Notes: a model not told the origin generated them from the sequence alone. DNA of 64,000 nt from Sporosarcina sp. (GCA_029263895.1 JARIDO010000038.1:1-64000), one strand, 5' to 3'; shown: positions 16,972 through 26,503, counted from the stretch's first letter. Translations and numbers: made by a program.

Positions 16972-18448
16972 TATTCTAGTACTTCCAATGTTGATTCCTT
17001 TATTAACTGGAATTATTCTTGTATTCATACGTTCCAATGTAAAGCTTCAGCAATTGTTGAGCATCGTCTCCATCATACTGACGGCAACTGTCAGTGTATA
17101 CATATTAGAACGTATTCAAAGAGAAGGCGTTTTACGTTTGGATTTCGGTGGGTGGAAACCACCTTACGGCATCCTATTCGTTGCAGATTCCTTTTCAATG
17201 TTGCTCGTATTGACATCATCGATTGTGACCGGAATTATTTTACTTTATGCATTTTCAACAATGGGCAAAGCATATAAGCAGATGTTTTTCTATCCGTTTG
17301 TATTCTTTCTTATAACTGGCGTAAATAGTTCATTTCTAACGGGCGACTTATTCAATCTTTTTGTTAGTTTTGAAGTCATGTTGCTATCATCGTATGCACT
17401 CATTGCATTGGGTGGTCGCAAAGTACAATTGATGGAATCCATCAAATATGTTGCAGTTAACGTTCTGTCCTCATGGTTCTTCTTGCTAGGTATTGCCTAT
17501 TTGTATGGAACTGTCGGAACGCTAAATATGGCACATTTGTCGGTGAGGATTGCAGAAGTGGGGCAAAGTCCACTTTTAACTATTATCAGTTTAATCTTTT
17601 TACTAGTATTCGCATTAAAAGCCGGGTTACTCTTATACTTTTGGTTGCCTGGATCATACAGTGTTCCACCAACTGCCGTTGCCGCGTTGTTCGGTGCGTT
17701 GCTAACAAAAGTCGGCATATATGCTATGTTCCGCGTGTTCACATTAATCTTTTACCACGAGCCATCAATTACGCATACACTCATTGCAGTGATGGCAGTC
17801 ATCACTATGATTGGTGGAAGCATTGGCGCAATTGCCTACAATGATATTCGACAAATTGCTACGTATAACGTTGTGATTTCGGTTGGATTCATTTTGATAG
17901 GACTTGCGCTATCAACGAATGTTGCGCTACAAGGATCCATCTATTATTTAGTTCATGACATCATTGTTAAAGCATTATTGTTTCTATTGGTAGGAACGAT
18001 GATTTACTTAACAGGAAAGTCTAAAATCCAAGAAATGAGCGGTTTAATTCGAAATTATCCTGTATTAGGCTGGTTGTTCTTTATTGCAATGCTTTCATTA
18101 GCAGGAATTCCACCGTTAAGTGGATTTATCGGTAAAGTGTTCATCGGACAAGGTGCAATTGAGTCAGAATCTTATCTGTTGTTAGGAGTAGGGTTCCTTT
18201 CGAGTATTTTTGTTCTCTATTCATTGCTAAGAATCTTCTTAAATTGTTTCTGGGGTGAGACAATCATTAGTGAAGATGACGACAAACCTTTAAAGATGGG
18301 TGTTCTCATACCGAGCGTTTTATTGGGCTTATTAACAATTGGACTAGGCCTAGGTGCAGATGCAATTTCGGCATATGTAAGCGATGCAACACGCACGTTA
18401 ACGGATCCATCCATTTACATTCGCGCAGTGTTGAATACAATCGAGTGA
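16964..18448 (+). CDS. mrpD: Na+/H+ antiporter subunit D
   Basis: A 494-aa NuoM/N-like pumping subunit with about 14 membrane helices. The essential Glu lies in FVSFEVMLLSSYALI, and lysine-bearing helices are at ALKAGLLLYFWLPGSY and HDIIVKALLFLL. GAGG at 16952 with 8-nt spacing selects ATG 16964 rather than the longer frame from 16943. It overlaps mrpC by 8 bp, consistent with one translationally coupled message. Confidence 0.95.
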   Translation: MNNILVLPMLIPLLTGIILVFIRSNVKLQQLLSIVSIILTATVSVYILERIQREGVLRLDFGGWKPPYGILFVADSFSMLLVLTSSIVTGIILLYAFSTMGKAYKQMFFYPFVFFLITGVNSSFLTGDLFNLFVSFEVMLLSSYALIALGGRKVQLMESIKYVAVNVLSSWFFLLGIAYLYGTVGTLNMAHLSVRIAEVGQSPLLTIISLIFLLVFALKAGLLLYFWLPGSYSVPPTAVAALFGALLTKVGIYAMFRVFTLIFYHEPSITHTLIAVMAVITMIGGSIGAIAYNDIRQIATYNVVISVGFILIGLALSTNVALQGSIYYLVHDIIVKALLFLLVGTMIYLTGKSKIQEMSGLIRNYPVLGWLFFIAMLSLAGIPPLSGFIGKVFIGQGAIESESYLLLGVGFLSSIFVLYSLLRIFLNCFWGETIISEDDDKPLKMGVLIPSVLLGLLTIGLGLGADAISAYVSDATRTLTDPSIYIRAVLNTIE

Positions 18449-18471
18449 AAGAAATGATGAGGTGAAGGATA

Positions 18472-18954
18472 ATGCCAGCTCAGTTACTGTTAAACCTGTT
18501 CATCGCATTTTTATGGATGACATTAATCGATGAGGATGAACTAAAATTCACAACCTTTTTTGCTGGTTTTTTAGTTGGAATTGGGATCATCTATTTTATG
18601 CATCGCTTTTTTGGAACACAATTTTACTTGCGACGGGTATACGCTACATTTAAGCTGTTGTTCATCTTCATTTCAGAACTGACACAATCGAGTGTTATTG
18701 TATTGAAACAAATTTTAAGTCCTAAGTTAAAAATTAAGCCAGGCATCTTTAAATACGATACAGTTTTAAAAAGTAATACAGAGGTCACGATGCTCTCACT
18801 GTTGCTTACGTTAACGCCAGGTTCAGTCGTAATGGAAGTTACACCGGAAGGCGATGCACTTTATATCCATGCAATGGATGTCGAAAAATCTCGTGCGTCG
18901 TTATTGAAGCAATTACGAAACTTTGAAAAAGCGATTATGGAGGTGACCCGCTAA
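18472..18954 (+). CDS. mrpE: Na+/H+ antiporter subunit E
   Basis: A 160-aa accessory subunit with N-terminal membrane helices and a cytosolic tail. The family block LLLTLTPGSVVMEV and the HAMDVEKSRASLLKQ segment are clear. GATGAGGTGAAGG precedes ATG 18472. Its stop overlaps the mrpF start by one base. Confidence 0.95.
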   Translation: MPAQLLLNLFIAFLWMTLIDEDELKFTTFFAGFLVGIGIIYFMHRFFGTQFYLRRVYATFKLLFIFISELTQSSVIVLKQILSPKLKIKPGIFKYDTVLKSNTEVTMLSLLLTLTPGSVVMEVTPEGDALYIHAMDVEKSRASLLKQLRNFEKAIMEVTR

Positions 18955-19238
18955 TGATTGAAATGATGCTCACAATCTCCCTCATTTTGTTTGCAATTAC
19001 AATTGCAATTGCAGTGTTACGGATTATATTGGGTCCGTCAATGCCAGATCGGGTAATTGCTTTGGATGTAATTGGAGTGAATTTAATTGCTCTTATCGCG
19101 GTTGTTTCCGTAGTGATGAAGACAAAAGCTTTTTTGGAAGTGATTCTAATAGTTGGTATTTTATCGTTCATTGGAACAATTGCCTTTTCAAAATCGATTG
19201 AAAGGGGGGTTATCGTTGAACGGAAACGAGATCGGTGA
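18954..19238 (+). CDS. mrpF: Na+/H+ antiporter subunit F
   Basis: A 94-aa three-helix subunit. The signature RIILGPSMPDRVIALDVIG carries the conserved acidic residue in DRV, and VILIVGILSFIGTIAFSK is the last helix. In B. subtilis MrpF is also linked to cholate efflux. ATG overlaps the mrpE stop (TAATG). Confidence 0.95.
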   Translation: MIEMMLTISLILFAITIAIAVLRIILGPSMPDRVIALDVIGVNLIALIAVVSVVMKTKAFLEVILIVGILSFIGTIAFSKSIERGVIVERKRDR

Positions 19239-19593
19239 ATTTATTGGCGCTTTTCTTATCCTAACGGGGGGCATTGCGAGTGTAATTAGTGTCTTTGGAT
19301 TGATTCGTTTACCAGATGTGTATACGAGATCCCATGCTGCTACGAAAAGCTCTACACTTGCGGTGTTACTGACACTATCGGGGACATTTTTATACTTTTG
19401 GTTTAACGAGCATTTCATTAGTGTGCGTGTCATACTTGGCATTATATTTGTGTTTTTAACTGCTCCAGTGGCGGGTCACTTAATCATCCGAGCGGCATAT
19501 CGTTCAAAAGTAAAACTTGCAGATATTTCTGTTGAAGACGAGTTGTATGACGTATTACACGGTGAGAAAGATGAGGATAGAACTAGCGAATGA
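19216..19593 (+). CDS. mrpG: Na+/H+ antiporter subunit G
   Basis: A 125-aa last subunit of the Mrp complex. GLIRLPDVYTRSHAATKSST is the family hallmark, and three helices are visible. The frame is open from 19153, but AAAGGGGGG at 19201 selects TTG 19216, which overlaps mrpF by 23 bp. A terminator hairpin begins inside its final codons. With A-F it completes a standard seven-gene operon for Na+ and alkali tolerance. Confidence 0.94.
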   Translation: MNGNEIGEFIGAFLILTGGIASVISVFGLIRLPDVYTRSHAATKSSTLAVLLTLSGTFLYFWFNEHFISVRVILGIIFVFLTAPVAGHLIIRAAYRSKVKLADISVEDELYDVLHGEKDEDRTSE

Positions 19594-19611
19594 GTGCTAG
19601 TTCTATTTTTT
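19579..19611 (+). terminator. Terminator of the mrp operon
   Basis: Nine-bp stem AGAACTAGC / GCTAGTTCT followed by ATTTTTTG; the left arm includes the last codons of mrpG. Confidence 0.75.
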
Positions 19612-19680
19612 GTCTCGTTGTATAGAGGATATTTCGAGGCTTGAATCGAATAGTAGTCAAAGAGAAAGGGAGTTGTTTAA

Positions 19681-22059
19681 ATGGGGAGAAAAGGGAGAAA
19701 ACTGGGTAAATGGTCAAAAATAGGTCTGTGGATTTTAGCAGTACTAGTTAGTATTTCGGTAGTGGCTGTAATCGTTGTAAATGTATACATAGGGAAGTCA
19801 AAACCGCTAATTGTTGGGGAACTTAGCGCTGACTTTTTAGACGAAGATGTGACGATTGTGCGAGATACATCAGGGGTTCCACATATTACTGCTAAGTCGG
19901 ATGCTGATTTATATAGAGCGCAAGGTTTTGCGCAGGCGCAGGATCGTTTATTCCAAATGGATTTAGCGCGTAGACAAGCGAGTGGTCGCCTGTCTGAAGT
20001 TGTCGGTGAAGCGGCGGTAGGGAATGATAAGTTATTTAAGACGTTCAGTTTGCGTGTAGCTGCAGAAGCATCCTATGACGGCTATGGCGATCAAGCGAAA
20101 AAAGTATTGAATTGGTATGCGGAAGGTGTTAATGCGTTTATTGAGCAAACAGAGAAAAGTGGAGCTTTTTCGTATGAGTTCAAAATTTTAGGTTATAAGC
20201 CAGAACCATGGACGCCGATTGACTCGTTAACGATTGGAAAATATATGGCGTATGATCTAGGAGGAAACTGGGATAGTCTAGCGGTTCGACATTGGGCATT
20301 GAATCATTTTTCAGAAGAAAAAGCGAAAGAATTATTCATTACGTACCCGGAAAATGCACCATCTATTATTGAAGCGAATATAGCAAATCCGGTAGCGGTG
20401 GCTGGTAGATTTAACGCGGATTTAATACCTCATGAATTTAACGGCAGCAATAACTGGGTTGTTGCTGGTGACAAAACGGCATCAGGAATGCCGTTACTTG
20501 CAGATGATCCCCATCTTGGTTTGAGTACGCCTTCTATATGGTACCAAATGCATTTGAAATCACCTGAACAAAATGTAAGTGGTGTTATATTTGCTGGAAC
20601 GCCAGGGATCATGCTTGGGCATAACGAGGAAATTGCTTGGGGAGTAACAAATGTTGGACCAGATGTACAAGATTTATATATTGAAAAGCCAAACCCAGAT
20701 AATCCGAATCAGTTTCTCTACGACGGTGAGTGGGAACAGGCGGATGTACGGGATGAAACGATCAAAGTAAAAGGTGCTGCCGATATACCTTTTGAAGTGG
20801 TTGTGACAAGGCATGGACCTATTATCTCAGATATTGTATATAAAGAAGAAAATCCTGATGCTTTGTTTTCGATGCAATGGACAGCGCTAGAACCAACGAA
20901 AGAACTAGAAGCAGTTATGAATATGAACAAAGCGAACGACTGGAATTCGTTTGAAACGGCATTAGAAGATTTTAATGCACCTGCTCAAAATTTTGTCTTT
21001 GCAGCGAAAGATGGCACAATTGCATACAAAGCGAATGGTCGAATTCCAATCCGCAAAAAAGGTGATGCACAACTACCTGTTCCGGGAGACTCTTCGGAAT
21101 ATGGATGGGAAAGTTATATTCCATATGACGAATTGCCGCGTGTTGTGAATCCGAAGGAAGGTTTTATTGCAACTGCAAATAATGAAGTCATCAATGATTC
21201 CTATCCCTATCACATTACAACGTTTTGGGCACAACCTTACCGTTATGAACGGATTGCAGAAGTATTAAAAGCTGGAGATAAATTCACTGCTGCAGATATG
21301 AAGAAATTGCAAATGGATCAAAAGAATTTGTATGCACGGGAATTTTTGGGGGACATGATTGGCTCTGTTGAAGATGAATATGAAGGTCATTATAACGATG
21401 TACTGGATATGTTAAAGAAGTGGAATCAGTACGATTCGACTGATTCGGCTGCGCCACTCGTTTTCCATAAGTGGATAAAGCAATTACCTATCACGATGTT
21501 TAGTAAAGAAATGCCAATAGATGTCTATAATTTGATGCCAGGAAAAGGTCAAATTACGGATGCGATGTTACGGGAGGGCTATGCAGGGGAATCGGGCGAG
21601 TGGGTAACAGCATATGGCGGCATTGATAAATGGGTACGTGAATCATTCTTAATAGCAATTAAAGACATTGAAAAAGAGTTCGGTAAGGATATGAAAGATT
21701 GGAAATGGGGAGAATTCCACCAACTTGCATTTTCTCATCCGCTTGCTAGTTCATCACCAATCTTTGAATATTTCTTAAACCCAAAGAAACAAAAAATTGG
21801 CGGTTCTAACATTACTGTTCAAGCAGCGGCGTTTAAAGAAGATGGAACCGTAAATCATGGTGCGTCCTGGCGATTTGTAGCGGACCTGGATGACTTATCT
21901 AAAGCTTCACATGTTGTAGGACCGGGACAAAGTGGGCATATGAAATCGGAGTGGTTCCACGACCAAGCAGAAGATTGGGCGCAAGGTCGTTATCACGAAA
22001 CGGTTTTAACAGCTAAAGTGAAGAACGGAAACGTATTAACATTAAAAGCGAAGAAGTAA
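19681..22059 (+). CDS. Penicillin acylase family Ntn-hydrolase
   Basis: A 792-aa membrane-anchored or secreted enzyme. A basic start (MGRKGRKLGK) precedes one hydrophobic helix (about residues 14-36). An alpha-chain region with HITAKSDADLYRAQGFAQAQDRL follows. The autocatalytic cleavage site NG|SNNWVV puts the nucleophile at Ser256. Downstream, GVTNVGPDVQDLY and the C-terminal GPGQSGHMKSEWFHDQ block match the family. Such proteins hydrolyse amides, including penicillins, acyl-homoserine lactones or other N-acyl compounds; the substrate is not predictable. AAAGGGAG precedes ATG 19681. It is a single gene. Confidence 0.92.
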   Translation: MGRKGRKLGKWSKIGLWILAVLVSISVVAVIVVNVYIGKSKPLIVGELSADFLDEDVTIVRDTSGVPHITAKSDADLYRAQGFAQAQDRLFQMDLARRQASGRLSEVVGEAAVGNDKLFKTFSLRVAAEASYDGYGDQAKKVLNWYAEGVNAFIEQTEKSGAFSYEFKILGYKPEPWTPIDSLTIGKYMAYDLGGNWDSLAVRHWALNHFSEEKAKELFITYPENAPSIIEANIANPVAVAGRFNADLIPHEFNGSNNWVVAGDKTASGMPLLADDPHLGLSTPSIWYQMHLKSPEQNVSGVIFAGTPGIMLGHNEEIAWGVTNVGPDVQDLYIEKPNPDNPNQFLYDGEWEQADVRDETIKVKGAADIPFEVVVTRHGPIISDIVYKEENPDALFSMQWTALEPTKELEAVMNMNKANDWNSFETALEDFNAPAQNFVFAAKDGTIAYKANGRIPIRKKGDAQLPVPGDSSEYGWESYIPYDELPRVVNPKEGFIATANNEVINDSYPYHITTFWAQPYRYERIAEVLKAGDKFTAADMKKLQMDQKNLYAREFLGDMIGSVEDEYEGHYNDVLDMLKKWNQYDSTDSAAPLVFHKWIKQLPITMFSKEMPIDVYNLMPGKGQITDAMLREGYAGESGEWVTAYGGIDKWVRESFLIAIKDIEKEFGKDMKDWKWGEFHQLAFSHPLASSSPIFEYFLNPKKQKIGGSNITVQAAAFKEDGTVNHGASWRFVADLDDLSKASHVVGPGQSGHMKSEWFHDQAEDWAQGRYHETVLTAKVKNGNVLTLKAKK

Positions 22060-22065
22060 GAGAAG

Positions 22066-22092
22066 GGGGAGCATAAAAAAGCTCCTCTTTTT
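22066..22092 (+). terminator. Weak terminator candidate
   Basis: GGGGGAGC and GCTCCTC pair around ATAAAAAA and are followed by TTTTTAATTT. The stem is short. Confidence 0.45.
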
Positions 22093-22116
22093 AATTTGTA
22101 AAGATCTATTAGGGAT

Positions 22117-22536
22117 TTATTTGACGATTAAAAGGGGTGCATTAACTCGCTTGGCTACCTTATGACTGACACTCCCAAGTACCATTTCTTGAAAAAAATT
22201 TAACCCGCGACTTCCTACTATCACCAAATCGAAGTTACTATTGTTAGCATAAAGAATAATAGTGGAAGCTGGTTGACCGTGCTTAATGACTAAATAGTGT
22301 GGGATACCTTTATCTTTAAAGAGATTTTCAATAGGTGAAAGTAACTTCAAGCGGTCAATGTGGAGGTCTTCTCTGCCAACATCTACGATAATGTCTGAGC
22401 GCGTTCGAACACAATCTAGTATGTACAGAATTTCTACGATGATATCAGTGCATGTAGATGCTAAATAGGCGGCGTGTGTTGCTGCTCGTAATGAATTTGT
22501 AGAACCATCCACCGCTACTAGAATTCGTTTGTACAT
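22117..22536 (-). CDS. Universal stress protein UspA family
   Basis: A 139-aa single USP domain. RILVAVDGSTNSLRA opens the fold and VIVGSRGLNFFQEMVLGSVS (G-x2-G-x9-G-S type) is the ATP-binding loop. GAGGAGGG precedes ATG 22536. It is divergent from cadC. The general role is stress resilience; no SigB promoter was found upstream. Confidence 0.9.
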   Translation of the reverse strand: MYKRILVAVDGSTNSLRAATHAAYLASTCTDIIVEILYILDCVRTRSDIIVDVGREDLHIDRLKLLSPIENLFKDKGIPHYLVIKHGQPASTIILYANNSNFDLVIVGSRGLNFFQEMVLGSVSHKVAKRVNAPLLIVK

Positions 22537-22590
22537 AAAAGAGCCCTCCTCTTAAATTAGATAAAAAGTGATCATTAAAAAACGAACTTA

Positions 22591-22670
22591 TTCAAATGGG
22601 TGTTTGAATGACCTTGCTTAAAGTTTTCGGTGCGCATATACTTATAGTTAATCAAACGAACATTTGAATG
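22591..22670 (+). promoter_or_regulatory. cad promoter flanked by two CadC operators
   Basis: The promoter is TTGCTT (22614-22619), 17 bp, TATACT (22637-22642). TTCAAA-tgggtg-TTTGAA (from 22591) lies just upstream of the -35, and TCAAA-cgaaca-TTTGA (22652-22667) lies at the expected start of transcription. Both match the staphylococcal CadC operator pattern. Release of CadC by Cd, Pb or Zn would induce cadC-cadA. Confidence 0.75.
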
Positions 22671-22680
22671 AGGTGCTTTT

Positions 22681-23049
22681 ATGACGAGCAGAGAGCTATG
22701 TGAAGTGACAATCGTTCATGAAGAGTTAGTTGAGAACTTGCAAAGTAAACTACCGGATTTAGGTGAAGTTGTACAAATATTTAAAGCTTTTGCTGATGAA
22801 ACGAGACTCAAAATTGCATATGCACTAACACTAGAAAATGAATTATGTGTATGCGATGTTGCTGCGGTAATTGATTCGTCAGTAGCGACTGCGTCTCATC
22901 ATTTACGGTACTTGCGTGAACATGGTCTAGCAAAGTCGAGGAAAAAAGGGAAAATGGTTTATTATTCTTTAGCAGACAATCATGTTCATCAACTCGTTGT
23001 AGTTGCAGTGGAACATGCGAAAGAAGGTGACACCGATGGAGAACAATGA
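22681..23049 (+). CDS. cadC: Metal-responsive ArsR-family repressor CadC
   Basis: A 122-aa winged-helix repressor of the cadmium/lead/zinc efflux operon. The thiol-rich sensor site is complete: Cys7 plus Cys56 and Cys58 in ELCVCDVA, as in S. aureus CadC (Cys7, Cys58, Cys60). The recognition helix is SVATASHHLRYLREHGL. GAGGTG precedes ATG 22681. It overlaps cadA by 14 bp, so repressor and pump are co-translated. Confidence 0.93.
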   Translation: MTSRELCEVTIVHEELVENLQSKLPDLGEVVQIFKAFADETRLKIAYALTLENELCVCDVAAVIDSSVATASHHLRYLREHGLAKSRKKGKMVYYSLADNHVHQLVVVAVEHAKEGDTDGEQ

Positions 23050-25147
23050 GCAGCAAGAATACCGTTTGGAAAACCTAACATGCGCGAGCTGTGCCATGAA
23101 ATTTGAAAACAATGTGAAAAAGATAGCAGCAATTGAAAGTGCACAAGTGAATTTTGGTGCATCGAAGCTTTCGTTTGCTGGAACAGCTACAATTGAACAG
23201 CTAGAAGCAGCTGGAGCATTTGACGGTATCAAAGTCGTTCCCCTTCATATGAACAGAAAAATTGTCAAGACACCTTTCTTTAAACAGAAAGAGAATTTGA
23301 TTACATTATTTTCACTGCTATTCCTACTTGTTGGATGGGGTGTATCCATACGTAACGGTGAATCTGACGTGATTGCGATTGGTCTCTTCGCAGTATCTAT
23401 TATCATCGGTGGATTAGGGATGTTTAAAACAGGGCTACTTAATTTACTGCATTTTGAGTTCGATATGAAAACGTTAATGACGATTGCTATTATCGGAGCA
23501 GTATTCATTGGCGAGTGGCGGGAAGGTGCAGTTGTCGTCTTCTTATTTGCCGTTAGTGAAGCATTAGAAGCTTTTTCGATGAGCAAAGCCCGTCAGTCAA
23601 TACAAAAACTAATGGAAATCGCACCACCAACGGCGATGGTTCGTCGGAATGGCAATGCTGTAGAATTGGCTACTGAAGATATAGCGATTGGCGACATATT
23701 AATTATTAAACCAGGTCAAAAAATAGCGATGGATGGAGTCGTTAGTTCTGGAACGAGTACTGTTAACCAAGCCGCAATTACAGGAGAATCTGTACCAGTT
23801 ATGAAACAACATGGTGACGAGGTGTTTGCGGGTACACTCAATGAAGAAGGTGCACTTGAAGTAACGGTTACTAAAGTAGTTGGAGATACAACGATTGCTA
23901 AGATTATTCATCTTGTTGAAGAGGCGCAAGCTGAAAAAGCACCCTCTCAAAAATTTGTCGATCGATTTGCCACTTACTATACGCCAGCAATTATTTTGAT
24001 AGCCATTTTAGTTGCCGTTGTACCGCCATTATTTGGTGCGGATTGGAATACGTGGATCTATCAAGGGTTGGCAGTCCTTGTAGTTGGTTGCCCATGTGCA
24101 CTTGTCGTTTCAACCCCCGTTGCAATTGTAACTGCTATTGGTAACGCAGCTAGGCAGGGGGTACTCATAAAAGGTGGTATCCATCTTGAAGAAACAGGTC
24201 GTCTGGATGCGGTTGCTTTTGATAAAACAGGTACTCTAACTAAAGGATATCCTGAAGTGACAGATTTTATTGTCGAAAATGGCTATGATGAAAAGATTTT
24301 GTTAAGCCAATTAGCGACAGTTGAATCGCTATCTCAACATCCGCTAGCAAAAGCGATTACAACATATGCTGACGAAAATGGTGCAGTTAAAGGTACCCCG
24401 TTAAATTTTCAATCGGTGACAGGAAAAGGCGCTTTTGCTGAAATAGAGGGCAAGAAAATTTCAGTTGGAAGTTTAAATTGGGCTATGGAAATTTCAATAG
24501 TGCCTGAATTTGCGTTAAAGGAAGCAACAACACTTCAACAACAAGGGAAAACGGTGATGGCGATTATCACTGAAACAACATTTAGCGGATTAGTTGCTGT
24601 AGCAGATCCCATACGTCAAGAAAGCGTAGATGTATTAAATAAGCTAAAAGAGATAGGCATTAAGCATACAGTTATGCTAACGGGTGACCACGAAGCAACG
24701 GCACAAGCGATTGCAAAAGAATTAGGGATGACGGATGTCAGAGCAGGGTTAATGCCAGAACAAAAATTGATAGCCATTAAAAGGTTGACGGAGGACTTTG
24801 GCCGTGTTGCAATGGTAGGTGATGGAGTGAATGATGCGCCGGCGCTCGCAACTGCATCCGTTGGAATCGCAATGGGCGGAGCTGGGACTGATGCTGCATT
24901 AGAAACAGCGGATATTGCTCTTATGGCTGATGACCTCGAAAAACTTCCTTATACAATAAAGTTAAGTCGAAAAACATTGCGAATTATTAAGGAAAATATT
25001 ATGTTTGCTGTAGGATTAAAAATAATAGCGTTACTTCTTATCATTCCAGGTTGGCTAACATTATGGATTGCTATATTTGCAGACATGGGAGCAACACTTT
25101 TAGTTGTCTTGAACTCACTTCGCTTGCTACGAGTTCAAAATAAATAG
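23036..25147 (+). CDS. cadA: Cd/Zn/Pb-translocating P-type ATPase
   Basis: A 703-aa P1B-2 ATPase exporting soft divalent metals. One N-terminal heavy-metal domain (LTCASC, Cys16/Cys19), the membrane metal site VGCPCALVVSTPVA, the phosphorylation site DKTGTLTKG, SQHPLAKA and the hinge GDGVNDAPA are present. The frame extends to 23003, but GAAGGTG points to ATG 23036. The CPC motif and partnership with CadC favour Cd/Zn/Pb over copper. Confidence 0.93.
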   Translation: MENNEQQEYRLENLTCASCAMKFENNVKKIAAIESAQVNFGASKLSFAGTATIEQLEAAGAFDGIKVVPLHMNRKIVKTPFFKQKENLITLFSLLFLLVGWGVSIRNGESDVIAIGLFAVSIIIGGLGMFKTGLLNLLHFEFDMKTLMTIAIIGAVFIGEWREGAVVVFLFAVSEALEAFSMSKARQSIQKLMEIAPPTAMVRRNGNAVELATEDIAIGDILIIKPGQKIAMDGVVSSGTSTVNQAAITGESVPVMKQHGDEVFAGTLNEEGALEVTVTKVVGDTTIAKIIHLVEEAQAEKAPSQKFVDRFATYYTPAIILIAILVAVVPPLFGADWNTWIYQGLAVLVVGCPCALVVSTPVAIVTAIGNAARQGVLIKGGIHLEETGRLDAVAFDKTGTLTKGYPEVTDFIVENGYDEKILLSQLATVESLSQHPLAKAITTYADENGAVKGTPLNFQSVTGKGAFAEIEGKKISVGSLNWAMEISIVPEFALKEATTLQQQGKTVMAIITETTFSGLVAVADPIRQESVDVLNKLKEIGIKHTVMLTGDHEATAQAIAKELGMTDVRAGLMPEQKLIAIKRLTEDFGRVAMVGDGVNDAPALATASVGIAMGGAGTDAALETADIALMADDLEKLPYTIKLSRKTLRIIKENIMFAVGLKIIALLLIIPGWLTLWIAIFADMGATLLVVLNSLRLLRVQNK

Positions 25148-25173
25148 GTGAAGCGCTAATGGAGGAGATTCAG

Positions 25174-26286
25174 ATGCACTTACAAGAATGGACAATGGAA
25201 GAGCAAGAACAGCTCATTCATTTTATGACTACGAATACATGGCCGTACCACGGCAATTCTCATCCGGGAAGAAGTATCATCGAGAAATCCATTGAAGAAG
25301 GCGGTTACGAATCTGACGAAGTAAAAACATTATGGGTCGAAAATGAAAATGGCGATAAAATTGGTATTGTCAAAATCCATGATCTACAAGATGCAATCCC
25401 ATTATTCGATTTGCGAATTGCAGATGTCTCAAGAGGAATGGGCTATGGGCCAAAAGCGCTTAGATTAGTAGCGGAATATGTCTTTAATCTATCGGAAAAG
25501 AAAATTAGACTTGAAGGCCACACACGTCAAGACAATCTTGCGATGCGAAAAACGTTCGAACGGGCAGGATTTGTCAAAGAAGCACATCTGCGACAAGCTT
25601 GGTTCTCTCCAATAGAGAACTCGTACTATGATGCTGTAACGTATGGTATTACTAGAGAAGACTTTATGGCAGGGACGACAACCCCGGTCATATGGGAAGA
25701 TGGCGTTAAAGCAAGAGGAGAAAAGGCGTCACCTGCAATTCCTAACTTTCCAGAGTCCTTTGAATCCGAAAGATTAGTCATACGTGCACCTAAACTTGAA
25801 GACGCAGAAGGAGCTTGGCATGCCATCCGTCGATCGATTCCAGCGCTTCGTAAGTGGATGCCTTGGGCACAACCTGAACCAGAGCTTCATGTAACAGAAG
25901 AAAGTCTACGAAAAGCGATTGCGAATTTTATTACGCGTCAAGATTTACGTTTTCATCTCTTCCATAAAGAAACTGGCGAGTTCATTGGGTCATCGGGTTT
26001 GCATAGAATTGATTGGTCGATTCCGAAATTTGAAATTGGGTACTGGCTAGCGACTGATTTTGAAGGGCAAGGCTATATGACTGAGGCTGTTCAACGGATC
26101 GAGCAATTTGCGTTTGAAGAACTTGGTGCGCGTCGCGTCGAAATTCATTGCGATGAAAGAAACTCGAAAAGTCGAAGTGTAGCAGAACGGGCAGGATTCG
26201 TCTTAGAGGGGATACTTAAACAAAATGCACTCTCGCCAGATGGAAACATTTTACGAAATACATGCATCTATGCGAAAATAGATTAA
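25174..26286 (+). CDS. Tandem two-domain GNAT acetyltransferase
   Basis: A 370-aa protein of two GNAT acyl-CoA transferase domains. The first (about 1-165) has the CoA-loop region DVSRGMGYGPKALRLVAEYV and ends at FVKEAHLRQAW. The second (about 185-370) is RimJ/RimL-like, with ESERLVIRAPKLED, GYWLATDFEGQGYMTEAVQR and RSVAERAGFVLEGIL. GGAGGAG with 6-nt spacing favours ATG 25174 over ATG 25159. It follows cadA by 26 bp without a terminator, so it may be read from the cad promoter. Acceptors are unknown; the second domain resembles ribosomal-protein or small-molecule acetylases. Confidence 0.88.
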   Translation: MHLQEWTMEEQEQLIHFMTTNTWPYHGNSHPGRSIIEKSIEEGGYESDEVKTLWVENENGDKIGIVKIHDLQDAIPLFDLRIADVSRGMGYGPKALRLVAEYVFNLSEKKIRLEGHTRQDNLAMRKTFERAGFVKEAHLRQAWFSPIENSYYDAVTYGITREDFMAGTTTPVIWEDGVKARGEKASPAIPNFPESFESERLVIRAPKLEDAEGAWHAIRRSIPALRKWMPWAQPEPELHVTEESLRKAIANFITRQDLRFHLFHKETGEFIGSSGLHRIDWSIPKFEIGYWLATDFEGQGYMTEAVQRIEQFAFEELGARRVEIHCDERNSKSRSVAERAGFVLEGILKQNALSPDGNILRNTCIYAKID

Positions 26287-26300
26287 TGTGGAAAAGTGGA

Positions 26301-26460
26301 GAGCGTCGTTTAGCTCCGACAGGCATAAGGTGGTTTGCGAGGATGGCGCACCACAGCCACCACAGCGAAACGCCTTATGACCCGAGGAGCTGACGCTCGG
26401 AACTAGCCAATAACAGTGGAAGGCAGCTTAAGTGCGTCGCGTCGTGCGACGACAGCTGCA
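26301..26460. repeat. Palindromic intergenic repeat module
   Basis: Two inverted repeats lie side by side. In 26301-26399, GAGCGTC / GACGCTC, AGCTCC / GGAGCT and CATAAGG / CCTTATG pair in nested order. In 26423-26460, GCAGCT / AGCTGC enclose CGTCG / CGACG. This G+C-rich, gene-free block differs from its surroundings and looks like the dispersed REP-like palindromes of Bacillaceae/Planococcaceae, which I recall but cannot verify here. It may terminate transcription from the cad/GNAT unit. Confidence 0.7.
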
Positions 26461-26503
26461 TGGCGGTAACTCATATATCAAGTCAAAAAATTTTTAAGGA
26501 ACA

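Noticed and set aside
19153-19215. Longer N-terminus for mrpG
   Set aside because: The upstream frame lies inside mrpF; the ribosome site AAAGGGGGG and family length point to TTG 19216.
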